Below, piece after piece: positions 44,055-51,972 of a DNA stretch of 64,000 nucleotides. Within the stretch, counting starts at the first letter, position 1. Each line of letters starts with the position of its first letter. Source of the stretch: Pseudoglutamicibacter cumminsii (GTDB lineage: Bacteria; Actinomycetota; Actinomycetes; Actinomycetales; Micrococcaceae); the NCBI RefSeq assembly GCF_003143995.1, contig NZ_QFWG01000004.1, positions 62,001-126,000 on the forward strand, read 5' to 3'. The notes beneath the pieces were generated by a model that saw only the letters and a list, made by a program, of their open reading frames with translations, searched no databases and was not told the DNA's origin. The translations under genes and the position numbers were made by a program.

Positions 44055-44354
44055 TTGCGTAACTACGAACTGATGGTGCTCGTTGACCCCGAGGTCGACG
44101 AGCGCACCGTTGAACCGACGCTCAACAAGTTCCTCGAGGTCGTAACCAACGACGGCGGAACCGTCGAGAACATCGACATCTGGGGTCGTCGCCGCATGGC
44201 CTACGAGATCAACAAGAAGGCTGAGGCCATCTACGCAGTGGTTAACTTCACCGCTGAGCCACAGACCGCATCCGAGCTTGACCGTGTTTTGGGCCTCAAC
44301 GAGTCCATCATGCGCACCAAGATCATCCGCCCAGAGGACCAGCGCATCAAGTAA
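44055..44354 (+). CDS. rpsF: 30S ribosomal protein bS6
   Basis: S6 binds 16S rRNA with S18 in the platform of the small subunit. The 99-residue protein begins [20 protein letters not shown] and contains [20 protein letters not shown]. The frame extends upstream to 43938, but the TTG at 44055 follows an almost perfect Shine-Dalgarno, AAAGGAGGT (44038-44046), and gives the family start, so I chose it despite the rare codon. It heads the rpsF-ssb-rpsR-rplI operon. Confidence 0.96.
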   Translation: MRNYELMVLVDPEVDERTVEPTLNKFLEVVTNDGGTVENIDIWGRRRMAYEINKKAEAIYAVVNFTAEPQTASELDRVLGLNESIMRTKIIRPEDQRIK

Positions 44355-44408
44355 GCGCGCGTCCTACGCGGGCACAACCACGTTTAACGCTTAAAGCTAG
44401 GGGGAAAC

Positions 44409-44996
44409 ATGGCTGGAGAAACCATCATCACCGTGGTGGGTAACCTCACCGCTGATCCAGAACTGCGCTTCACGCCGTCTGGTGCCGCGGTAGCGAACTT
44501 CACGATCGCTTCGACTCCTCGCCTCTTCGACCGTCAGACCAACGAGTTCAAAGACGGCGAAGCCCTCTTCATGCGTTGCAGCGTATGGCGCGAACACGCC
44601 GAAAACGTGGCGGAATCGCTGACCAAGGGCATGCGCGTCATCGCCCAGGGTCGTCTGCGTGCCCGCAGCTATGACGATCAGAACGGCAACCGCCGTACCG
44701 CATGGGAACTCGAGGTCGACGAGGTCGGCCCGGCCCTGCGCTACGCAACCGCGCAGGTCTCCCGCAATCAGCGTGGAGGCAGCGGTGGCGGCAACCAAGG
44801 CGGCTTCGGTGGCAACACCGGCGGCGGTTTTGGTGGCGGCAACCAAGGTGGCGGCTTCGGCGGCCAGCAGCAGTCCCAGGGCGGCGGCGGAGACTGGGGA
44901 GCACCTCAGCAATCTCCAGCTAACGACCCGTGGGGTAACTCTGGCGGCTCAAGCGACTGGGGTGCAAACCCTGGCCAGTCCGCACCACCGTTCTAA
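44409..44996 (+). CDS. ssb: Single-stranded DNA-binding protein
   Basis: The OB fold occupies about residues 1-115 ([45 protein letters not shown]-like strands). A Gly/Gln/Asn-rich linker follows. The C-terminal tip reads [11 protein letters not shown]. The final PPF is typical, but the acidic residues that usually precede it, and that contact partner proteins, are absent. SSB coats single-stranded DNA during replication and repair. The gene lies between rpsF and rpsR as in most bacteria. Length, 195 residues, is slightly above average for the group. Confidence 0.95.
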   Translation: MAGETIITVVGNLTADPELRFTPSGAAVANFTIASTPRLFDRQTNEFKDGEALFMRCSVWREHAENVAESLTKGMRVIAQGRLRARSYDDQNGNRRTAWELEVDEVGPALRYATAQVSRNQRGGSGGGNQGGFGGNTGGGFGGGNQGGGFGGQQQSQGGGGDWGAPQQSPANDPWGNSGGSSDWGANPGQSAPPF

Positions 44997-45065
44997 ATCG
45001 TTCCAATCCAACATCCATCCCGCAGCTAAAACTGCGGGCTCCAAAACAAACTAAGGAGCTCCACG

Positions 45066-45305
45066 ATGGCTAAGCCTGAAATTCGCAAGCCTAAGCCTAA
45101 GGCCAACCCGCTCAAGGCCGCCGACATCGAGGTCATCGACTACAAAGATGTCGCCCTTCTTCGCAAGTTCATCTCTGACCGCGGCAAGATCCGCGCTCGT
45201 CGTGTAACTGGCGTGTCCGTGCAGGAGCAGCGCAAGATCGCTCAGGCGATCAAGAACGCGCGCGAAGTCGCTCTGCTTCCCTACTCCGGCGCTGGCCGCG
45301 GCTAA
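45066..45305 (+). CDS. rpsR: 30S ribosomal protein bS18
   Basis: The 79-residue basic protein has the S18 core [20 protein letters not shown] and [19 protein letters not shown]. It pairs with S6 in the small subunit. It starts at an ATG with AAGGAG upstream, 69 bp after ssb. No zinc-binding cysteines are present, so it is the Zn-independent form. Confidence 0.97.
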   Translation: MAKPEIRKPKPKANPLKAADIEVIDYKDVALLRKFISDRGKIRARRVTGVSVQEQRKIAQAIKNAREVALLPYSGAGRG

Positions 45306-45328
45306 GCAAGAAGGAGGAGAGAAGAAAC

Positions 45329-45790
45329 ATGGCAAAGCTTATTCTCACGCATGAGGTAACCGGCCTGGGTGCTGCTGGCGACATCGTCGAAGTACGCGAC
45401 GGCTACGCACGCAACTACCTGCTGCCACGCGGCTACGCGATCATCTGGACCAAGGGTGGCGAGAAGGACGTCGAGTCCATCAAGGCCGCTCGCGAGGCCC
45501 ACCGCGTAGCGAACCTCGAAGAAGCACAGAAGATCGCTGAAGCACTCAAGGCTGCAGAGATCCGCATCGAGGTTAACGCTGGCGAGTCCGGCCGCCTCTT
45601 CGGTACCGTCAAGCAGGCCGACGTTGCAGCAGCAATCGAGGCTCAGGGCCTGGGCAAGGTCGACAAGCGCACCATCGAGATCGCACAGCAGGTCAAGACG
45701 ACCGGCCACTACAAGGCCACCGTCCGCCTGCACGAAGACGTTCTCGCGAACACCACGCTGCACGTTGTTGCAGCGCCAAAGGGCAAGTAA
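45329..45790 (+). CDS. rplI: 50S ribosomal protein bL9
   Basis: The N-terminal L9 signature [20 protein letters not shown] and [14 protein letters not shown] leads to a long helix and a C-terminal RNA-binding domain ([17 protein letters not shown]). Length is 153 residues, normal. It sits 23 bp after rpsR with a strong AAGGAGGAG ribosome-binding site and closes the operon; a terminator follows. Confidence 0.97.
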   Translation: MAKLILTHEVTGLGAAGDIVEVRDGYARNYLLPRGYAIIWTKGGEKDVESIKAAREAHRVANLEEAQKIAEALKAAEIRIEVNAGESGRLFGTVKQADVAAAIEAQGLGKVDKRTIEIAQQVKTTGHYKATVRLHEDVLANTTLHVVAAPKGK

Positions 45791-45845
45791 CACCGAGCAT
45801 TAGCGCACTGCGCAGGCTCGGAGATTACGAACTCTGAAGCACACG

Positions 45846-45880
45846 CGAACGCCGTCACCCCATCCGGGTGGCGGCGTTCG
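45846..45880 (+). terminator. Terminator of the rpsF-rplI operon
   Basis: A 15-bp stem with one G-T pair and a 5-nt loop is followed by TCTCATT. Confidence 0.85.
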
Positions 45881-45948
45881 TCTCATTAAATGAATTAAAC
45901 GACACATCCAGTTGCAGGCCCTGCGCCGAACTGTTTATCGTTTAAAGC

Positions 45949-46063
45949 ACGAATCATGAGTACGGATTTTTAGGCCCTGGCTAATCCGTCGGCAACCCTC
46001 TCGCGTAGGTGGGGTGCCCCAGGTGACGATTCGGCCGTCGGGAATGCCGACGGCAAGCTGCGC
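45949..46063 (+). ncRNA. SAM-IV-type S-adenosylmethionine riboswitch upstream of the flavin reductase gene
   Basis: The SAM-I/SAM-IV core is present: GGCAACC at 45991-45997 and GGGGTGCC at 46011-46018. P1 pairs CGAATC (45950-45955) with GATTCG (46028-46033), P2 pairs ACGGATT (45962-45968) with AATCCGT (45983-45989), and after P1 an 8-bp hairpin (46034-46041 with 46047-46054) is followed by GGCAAGC, the arrangement typical of SAM-IV rather than SAM-I. A short stem at 46064-46082 near the ribosome-binding site GAAGGA may be the expression platform. High SAM is expected to lower translation of the downstream gene. A related SAM-I/IV variant is the main alternative. Confidence 0.85.
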
Positions 46064-46104
46064 CGGCCATAGTGGACGGCCGTAACCGCGAAGGATGAAT
46101 CGCC

Positions 46105-46629
46105 ATGTCCCTGACCCATACTTTCGACCAGGCAACCCTGCGTACCGCATTCGACCGATTCCCAGTAGGGGTCGCAGCCCTGTGCTCGCGGGTAGGTGGA
46201 CGCCACGAAGGCATGGTCACCTCGAGCTTCGCGGTTGGAATCTCTTATGATCCTGCGCTCGTCTCGTTCTCTGTCCGCAACGAATCCCGCACGTGGCAGC
46301 GCCTCAAGCACGGCTACCGCCTTGGCGTCTCGGTCCTCGCCGATGAGCACCGCCAGGTCTGCTATCAGCTGGCCTCCCGCGACGAAACCAAGCGTTTCAA
46401 CGGCCTCGACGTAACCCTGGCAGACTCCGGCGCTCTGTTCCTGGACCGCGCTGCACTGTGGCTGGAAACCTCGGTCTACGACACCGTGCCGGCAGGCGAC
46501 CACACCATCGTGCTCCTGAAGGTTCACGCGGTATCCCAGGGCGAAGACCACGGCGAACCGATCGTGCTGCACGGCAAGACGTTCCACGACCTCGCGCAGG
46601 TGCGAGACCGCGAACTCGTGACGGCGTAA
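46105..46629 (+). CDS. Flavin reductase family protein (FMN-binding)
   Basis: The 174-residue protein has the flavin reductase-like split-barrel: FPVGVAALCSRVGGRHEGMV, SSFAVGISYDPALVSFSVRN, and a conserved histidine near the end of the fold (GDHTIVLLKVHAVS). Such proteins supply reduced FMN to monooxygenases or bind FMN themselves. The gene stands alone between two terminators and is preceded by a SAM riboswitch, which links it to sulfur or methionine metabolism; I infer that it may serve a desulfonating or related monooxygenase encoded elsewhere. It has GAAGGA 9 nt before the ATG. Confidence 0.85.
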   Translation: MSLTHTFDQATLRTAFDRFPVGVAALCSRVGGRHEGMVTSSFAVGISYDPALVSFSVRNESRTWQRLKHGYRLGVSVLADEHRQVCYQLASRDETKRFNGLDVTLADSGALFLDRAALWLETSVYDTVPAGDHTIVLLKVHAVSQGEDHGEPIVLHGKTFHDLAQVRDRELVTA

Positions 46630-46733
46630 CGGCCTCGAGCCCGGTGCCACATGCTTGAGCGGAACACCTAAATAGGCTTATAGCTTAGAAATAATCAGTC
46701 AAATCCCGTTTCACATATGCATAGGGTTAAGCC

Positions 46734-47372
46734 ATGGAGAAAAAACATTTAGCCCTCACGTCCGTAGCTGCCCTCGCGCTGGCTTTGTCCGCATGTGGCA
46801 CTCCAGCGGAGGACAATAACTCCTCCAACGAGAGCGAAACTCAGCAGACTCAGGATGCCACCCAGAACACTGAGTCTGACGACATGGAATCGCAAGACAC
46901 CAGCGATGACATGGATGACGCTGACGACAGCGACGACGCCGCGGCACCTACCAAGGGCGGCAGCAAGGACAACGCCCTCAAGGCGATCGACACCGCCGAA
47001 AAGGAAATCGGCGGTAAGGTCGTTGACCTCGACTGGGACGACGACAAGAGCGGTTGGGACGTAGAAGTCGTCAAGGGCAACAAGAGCCACGAGATCGAGA
47101 TCTCCCCTGACGGCTCTAAGATCACCAACCGCGATGAAGTTGAAGATGTAGACAGCGACGACCGCCGCGAATACGACGCGATCAAGGTCGACATCCGCAA
47201 GGCGATCGAAACCGCCCTCAAGGACACCCCAGGTGGCCTCGATGACGTCAGCGTTGACGAGGAACAAGGCCAGATCATGTGGGAAGTTGATGTCTATCCA
47301 GAGGGCGGCGGCTCCGATGTAACCATTTACATCGACGTCAAGAGCGGCAAGATCCTCAAGAAGGACAGCTAA
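46734..47372 (+). CDS. PepSY-domain lipoprotein
   Basis: The 212-residue protein has a lipoprotein signal, KKHLALTSVAALALALSAC, with lipobox LSAC (cysteine at 21), then an acidic Ser/Thr/Asp-rich linker (about 25-75). Two PepSY-like modules follow: ALKAIDTAEKEIGGKVVDLDWDDDKSGWDVEVV and IRKAIETALKDTPGGLDDVSVDEEQGQIMWEVDVY. PepSY domains are thought to inhibit proteases or sense the envelope. It is predicted to be lipid-anchored outside the membrane. It appears monocistronic. Confidence 0.85.
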   Translation: MEKKHLALTSVAALALALSACGTPAEDNNSSNESETQQTQDATQNTESDDMESQDTSDDMDDADDSDDAAAPTKGGSKDNALKAIDTAEKEIGGKVVDLDWDDDKSGWDVEVVKGNKSHEIEISPDGSKITNRDEVEDVDSDDRREYDAIKVDIRKAIETALKDTPGGLDDVSVDEEQGQIMWEVDVYPEGGGSDVTIYIDVKSGKILKKDS

Positions 47373-47382
47373 ATACGCGCAA

Positions 47383-47400
47383 CCTCGCCACGTAACGAGG
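47383..47400. terminator. Small hairpin between the PepSY gene and thiE
   Basis: CCTCG and CGAGG close an 8-nt loop between convergent genes; weak, but in the right place. Confidence 0.4.
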
Positions 47401-47419
47401 CGCGATCAGCTGAGCACGG

Positions 47420-48097
47420 CTACCTGGCCGCAACGGCATCGAACGCGGACACCACCTGGCGGACATCCCGCTGAGGGTCACGCGAACGAGCCAAAGCACG
47501 CACCAATGCGACCCCAGCAACACCAGTGGAAGCTAACGCGGCAGCGTCCTCAGGGCGCACATCGCCGATAGCAACCACAGGCACACGGGAAGCGGCAACA
47601 AGCTGAGGATAACCGTCAACACCAATCGGGGAACGACCCGAATCCTTCGTGGGGGTGGGCCTGAAAGGGCCCGCCCCCACATACGTTAGAAGATCCGACC
47701 ACTCGTTGGCTTTCTCGATGAGCTCGAGCGTGCCAGTGGTCAGCCCGACGATAGCTTCCGGGCCCAACAGCGCACGAACATCCGGAACCGGAAGATCATC
47801 CTGCCCCACATGCACACCATGCACGTGAGCACCCCGCCGCATCGCCGCAGCGGCAACCTCAACCGAATCATCCACGACCACACGAGTTGCAGGATTCGCG
47901 GCCTCAACCGCCTGAGCCACCGCTAGCGTCGCCTCGAGCAGCTCTCGCGCGGGCACGTTCTTAACCCGAACCTGCACGATGCCCGCCCCAGCCGCCGCAC
48001 ACTGCGCGGCTAACGCGGGAACGGAACGGTCAAAACCCGCCGTGACCATATAACAACGAACGTCAACAGGTGTCGCGCTACCGGTCGAAACGTTCAT
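47420..48097 (-). CDS. thiE: Thiamine-phosphate synthase
   Basis: ThiE couples HMP-pyrophosphate with thiazole phosphate to give thiamine monophosphate. The TIM-barrel protein shows GIVQVRVKN (substrate-binding region), VVVDDSVEVA, GVHVGQDDLP, YVGAGPFRPTPTK, and VAIGDVRPEDAAAL with VAGVALVRAL. Starting at ATG 48097, which has GGAGG 8 nt upstream, it is 225 residues; a further start at 48115 exists. It is the last gene of the TPP-controlled operon and overlaps thiM by 20 nt. Confidence 0.95.
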   Translation of the reverse strand: MNVSTGSATPVDVRCYMVTAGFDRSVPALAAQCAAAGAGIVQVRVKNVPARELLEATLAVAQAVEAANPATRVVVDDSVEVAAAAMRRGAHVHGVHVGQDDLPVPDVRALLGPEAIVGLTTGTLELIEKANEWSDLLTYVGAGPFRPTPTKDSGRSPIGVDGYPQLVAASRVPVVAIGDVRPEDAAALASTGVAGVALVRALARSRDPQRDVRQVVSAFDAVAAR

Positions 48098-48983
48098 GCC
48101 CAGCACCTCCCACACGGTACAGGGCTCCTACACGATACAAGGCATCCAACAAAGCGACCCGGAACGACCCCGGGCCACCACGCGGAGGCGAAGCAGCCGC
48201 GGCGGTATCGGTCGCCCCCGCGGCGACCTCCGCCGCGGCAATCTCAGCGGCACGAGCGAGCCACGCGCTCGCACCCACCGCGGCAACCCACGGCTCAACG
48301 CCAGCGCCCACGCACGCCGCGATCAACGCGCCATGCAAACAGCCCGTGCCCGTCACATGAGTCAGGAGCTCATTGCCACCCGCCACCTCGCAGAACGCAC
48401 CATCCTCAGCCGCAACCACATCCACGGCACCCGAGACCACGACCACCGAACCCACACGCCGAGCAAGTTGCGAGGCCCACGCGCGCACCACATCGGAAGC
48501 CACAGGCCCCGCATCAGCACCCCGGCCGGTGAAGCCAGCGCCACTGAACCGCGCGTCGCCATCCACAACACCCGCGAGCGCCACAATCTCAGACGCATTG
48601 CCGCGAATCACACGCGGAGCGGAACCGCCGGGCCGCAACAACTCGCCAGCCAGCCGCGTGCGCACCGGGGCCAACCCCACTGCCGTGGGATCCAAAACCC
48701 ACGGCACGTCATGCCGCCCGGCAGCATCAACAGACGCCGGAATCCCGCGCGCCCCGGCCTCGCTCAACGTCCCCATATTCACCAGCAACGCATCAGAATG
48801 CGCGGTCATCGTGGGAGCCTCCGCAGGCGTCTCCGTCATCAACGGCCGGGCACCCGCGGCCAGCAAGCCATCGGCAACCATGTTCAGAGACACCGCGGCA
48901 CTAATGCAATGCACCAACGGAACCCGTCCGCGGACCGCATCCACACACGCGGCCATGTGTTCTCCCGTATCCACAAGACTCAC
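48078..48983 (-). CDS. thiM: Hydroxyethylthiazole kinase
   Basis: ThiM phosphorylates the thiazole alcohol so that ThiE can use it, a salvage step. The 301-residue ribokinase-like protein shows VPLVHCISAAVSLNMVADGLLAAGARPLM, WVLDPTAVG, VIRGNASEIVALAG, and the anion-hole/catalytic GTGCLHGALIAA, where Cys is the catalytic residue. The start is GTG in a GTGA overlap with the transporter stop. There is no thiC, thiG or thiF in this operon, so it is set up for salvage. Confidence 0.95.
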   Translation of the reverse strand: MSLVDTGEHMAACVDAVRGRVPLVHCISAAVSLNMVADGLLAAGARPLMTETPAEAPTMTAHSDALLVNMGTLSEAGARGIPASVDAAGRHDVPWVLDPTAVGLAPVRTRLAGELLRPGGSAPRVIRGNASEIVALAGVVDGDARFSGAGFTGRGADAGPVASDVVRAWASQLARRVGSVVVVSGAVDVVAAEDGAFCEVAGGNELLTHVTGTGCLHGALIAACVGAGVEPWVAAVGASAWLARAAEIAAAEVAAGATDTAAAASPPRGGPGSFRVALLDALYRVGALYRVGGAGHERFDR

Positions 48984-50383
48984 GTCGCCAACTCCTCACT
49001 CGAACGCTGCGCAGGACCCAGAGCCGCGCCCACACCTACCAAAACCGCACCCACACACAACACAGCAACTACGGAAGCCTGCGCACCCATCACACCGGAC
49101 ACAACAGGCAGCCAGAGTGGATACAGCATCGGCAGAATCAACGAAAACGAGTACGCAACCCCATAGCCCGTAGACCGGACCCGAGCCGGAAACGCCTCAG
49201 AAATATACGCGGCAACAGGGCCATACGCAGAAACCGTCGCAACCTGAGCCACGGCAGCCCACGCGGCCGCAGCACCAACCGAGGACGCAGAGACGGCGCA
49301 CCACCACGCGCCAACACCCACAGTCCCGGCGAGCAACGCCCACGTGACAAAGAACCGGCGGCGACCAATCCAAGTTGAGACGTGGCCAAGCACCGCCATC
49401 GCAAGAGCCTGAGCAACAGAGGCCACGCCCATCGCCAACGCGATGGCACCGGCATCCAGGCCAGCGTTGGTAGCCGTAGCGGAACCGCTAGCGGTGTTGG
49501 AAGCAGAAGCGGCAGCGGAACCAATATGAGCGGGCAAGACCAAAACCGTCGCGACCGTCATGCACCACAAGCCGGAAAGCAGAACAAAGATCTGCCAGAA
49601 ACGGCCAGCGAACCGCCCGGCCACGACGTCGACGACGCGTCCGGCCCGCTGATGCGCGGCACGCTGAGCATGCTTGCCGAGATGTGCGGGTGCAGAATCC
49701 TCAACATAGAAACGGTAAAAGACGTACATGCCGAGCGATGCCAGGGCGGCGAATGCGAACAACACCCGCCAACCCCACACCGCGTAAGCATCGGGGCCCA
49801 ACAGAGACAACATCATCGCAGTCGCGAACGCGATCGAAGCCTGAGCCCACGGCGCCATCGACAAAATGAGCCCCGAAAACCAGCCCCGCAAACGGGGAGG
49901 AGACCACTCCATCGCCAGCGGGATCGCGGCTGAATACTCACCCGCGATGAAAACCCCACCCACGAAACGGGCCGCCACCACGGCAACGAACGTCCACACG
50001 CCCCACACCTGGTGGGTCGGAACCAGCGCGATCGCGGCCGCGCACACCGCCGTGCCTAAAAGTGCGAGCCTCGTGGTGCGGGTTCGCCCCCACTTGTCAG
50101 ATATGCGCCCGAATACCAGCCCACCCACGGGACGGCCGAGCAGCATCGCAATCACGACGGCAGCACCCGCGCCCGCGCCGGTGGTAGCGCTCGCCGCAGG
50201 ACCGGCCAGAACTTCGAGGGCAGGGGCCAGCGCGATCACCGGCAGAAACATGTGGATGTTGTCCACCCAGTTACCCACGACCCCCGCTTGGAGGGCGGCC
50301 TTCGCACGTGGTGGGAAATTCTTATTGGGGTGTGAAGGCGCGGAGTGTGGACGTGTGGCGTTTGCTTGTGCTTGGAATGTCAC
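48980..50383 (-). CDS. MFS transporter (MHS type) in the thiamine operon
   Basis: The 467-residue protein has 12 predicted membrane segments. The metabolite:H+ symporter signature is recognisable in GRPVGGLVFGRISDKWGRTRT (loop 2-3) and in FVGGVFIAGEYSAAIPLAMEW; the first helix begins GVVGNWVDNIHMFLPV. The GTG at 50383 overlaps the thiD stop codon (GTGA), and the end overlaps the thiM start in the same way, so it is translated with both. I infer uptake of thiamine, HMP or thiazole alcohol. Alternatives are a generic MHS symporter captured in the operon. Confidence 0.85.
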   Translation of the reverse strand: MTFQAQANATRPHSAPSHPNKNFPPRAKAALQAGVVGNWVDNIHMFLPVIALAPALEVLAGPAASATTGAGAGAAVVIAMLLGRPVGGLVFGRISDKWGRTRTTRLALLGTAVCAAAIALVPTHQVWGVWTFVAVVAARFVGGVFIAGEYSAAIPLAMEWSPPRLRGWFSGLILSMAPWAQASIAFATAMMLSLLGPDAYAVWGWRVLFAFAALASLGMYVFYRFYVEDSAPAHLGKHAQRAAHQRAGRVVDVVAGRFAGRFWQIFVLLSGLWCMTVATVLVLPAHIGSAAASASNTASGSATATNAGLDAGAIALAMGVASVAQALAMAVLGHVSTWIGRRRFFVTWALLAGTVGVGAWWCAVSASSVGAAAAWAAVAQVATVSAYGPVAAYISEAFPARVRSTGYGVAYSFSLILPMLYPLWLPVVSGVMGAQASVVAVLCVGAVLVGVGAALGPAQRSSEELAT

Positions 50384-51363
50384 CTCGAGCCACCGCCCTT
50401 GCGAGCGCCCGAGCCGAGCTGGAGCGGGAGATGAGGCTGAGGTACCTGAGGCTGGGGCATGTGCGGCTGGGGCATGGCGGCACGGACGTGGTGGAAATGA
50501 TCCATAGGGCCGCTGACGGGCGGGTCTTGCCCGAGCGTGACATCGAGGCGCTCGCCGTGAGAGATCGCGTGGTGCAGCCAATCGCTGGCCCATGCGAGCG
50601 CTCGGGCAGGAGCATCTCCCGCGGCTAAACGCGTGGTGAGCGCAGACGCGAGCGTACATCCCGTGCCCTGGGTTGCCGAGGACTCAACGCGTTGAGTGTG
50701 TATCGCGATGGGCTCGGCGCCGGACTCGATCCAGTAGTTTGTGGTCTGCTCAGAATCCAGGTGGCCGGTCTTAGCGATCACAACATTCCCGTGCCGCTCG
50801 GTCCACGCTCGTGCCTGATTGCACACGTCGATGTGGGTCTCGGCGTGGCTCGAATCGGTTAGTTCCGCTAACTCGAGGGCGTTCGGGGTTATGACGTCCG
50901 CGGCAGCGCAGAGCGCCGCAACCTCAGGGAAGGCCTCGGGCGCAATCAGGGCGGTTCCGCTGCTTGAGATCATGACCGGATCAACCACGATCAGCTGTGG
51001 TCTCGCTTCGCTGAGCCATTCAGCCACAGCCTGGACGTTCTCTGCGGTGCCGAGCATTCCAATCTTGACCGCATCGATGCGCGCATGTTCCGCGATGGCA
51101 TCCAGTTGAGCGCGCACTACGGCCGCGCTCATGTGTTCGATGTGGGTCACACGCGAACTGTTCTGCGCCAGCACCGCGGTGGTCACGGGGAGCGCATATC
51201 CGCCAGCGGCATGAATGCTTTTGATGTCGGCAGCGGAACCAGCGCCGCCGGTCGGATCTGTTCCGGCGATCGTGACGACGCATGGAACAGTGTTTCGGTG
51301 AGACGCGCGCTGGGCGCCGGAGGTCGATGCGCCGGGAGAAAGTGGGCGCACGGAGGTATGCAT
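50380..51363 (-). CDS. thiD: Hydroxymethylpyrimidine / phosphomethylpyrimidine kinase
   Basis: ThiD phosphorylates HMP twice to HMP-PP. The ribokinase-fold protein shows VTIAGTDPTGGAGSAADIKS, IDAVKIGMLGTAENVQ, VVDPVMISSSG, ITPNALELAEL, and the catalytic loop SSATQGTGCTLASALTTRLA. Its 327 residues include an odd C-terminal tail of about 45 residues with MPQPHMPQPQVPQPHLP repeats after the normal end of the domain. The gene starts directly downstream of a TPP riboswitch and leads the thiD-MFS-thiM-thiE operon. Confidence 0.95.
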   Translation of the reverse strand: MHTSVRPLSPGASTSGAQRASHRNTVPCVVTIAGTDPTGGAGSAADIKSIHAAGGYALPVTTAVLAQNSSRVTHIEHMSAAVVRAQLDAIAEHARIDAVKIGMLGTAENVQAVAEWLSEARPQLIVVDPVMISSSGTALIAPEAFPEVAALCAAADVITPNALELAELTDSSHAETHIDVCNQARAWTERHGNVVIAKTGHLDSEQTTNYWIESGAEPIAIHTQRVESSATQGTGCTLASALTTRLAAGDAPARALAWASDWLHHAISHGERLDVTLGQDPPVSGPMDHFHHVRAAMPQPHMPQPQVPQPHLPLQLGSGARKGGGSR

Positions 51364-51369
51364 TTGGGG

Positions 51370-51449
51370 GACATCCCTTCGCTAGTGCGAACTAGATCAG
51401 GTTCAACGGGTGTGATCTCAGCACCTCAGTGGGTGCACCCCGTGTCGGG
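51370..51449 (-). ncRNA. TPP (thi-box) riboswitch
   Basis: On the minus strand the aptamer reads GACACGGGGTGC, then CTGAGATCACACCC, GTTGAACCTGATCTAGTT and CGCACTAGCGAAGGGATGT, all hallmark thi-box segments. It sits directly before thiD. Thiamine pyrophosphate is expected to repress the four-gene operon. Confidence 0.97.
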
Positions 51450-51972
51450 AGAACACTATGCCACACATTTCCGGTGCGGACCGCCTCGGAGTCTTCGCTG
51501 AGGTAGCGGCAGACACATTGTGTGCACTTGTGTCAAACCTTCAACCTCTACTTGGGTGAGTCTGTGGGTAAGTTCCAAAAACCTGTGGATAACTTTTATT
51601 TTCGGATGTGTACCGCGTGGATATCTGTCTTGTCAACATGAGAGTTGAGCTTGAAGGTTGGGGAAAAGTTTTTAGCGGAATTGTCCGATCCACAAGCAAA
51701 AACCGCGGAATCATGCGGGAGTTTCCGCATCATAGGTTGGAAACCCCCAGACTTATCCCCAAGTTATCCACAGATGTGGTGGATATCCACCGGTGTGTTC
51801 CACAATTGTCCACACAGGATCCCCAAGCCCTGTGGATAACTCGGCTTGCTATGTGGGTTTTTCGCCCTACACTTGCGTGAAGACGGTACCTGCGTGAAGC
51901 AGAGCCACGGTAGTGAAGCCAAGGTAGTGAAACAGGGTCAAGCTAGTGGCTGAGGTGGGCTGGAGGAGCACA
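51450..51972. promoter_or_regulatory. DnaA-box cluster upstream of dnaB
   Basis: No gene is seen between the riboswitch and dnaB. Perfect DnaA boxes occur at 51584-51592 (minus), 51764-51772 (plus) and 51831-51839 (minus), with one-mismatch boxes at 51753-51761 (TTATCCCCA) and 51806-51814 (TTGTCCACA). Four of the five lie within about 90 bp. DnaA could control dnaB transcription here, or the site could titrate DnaA. Confidence 0.7.
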
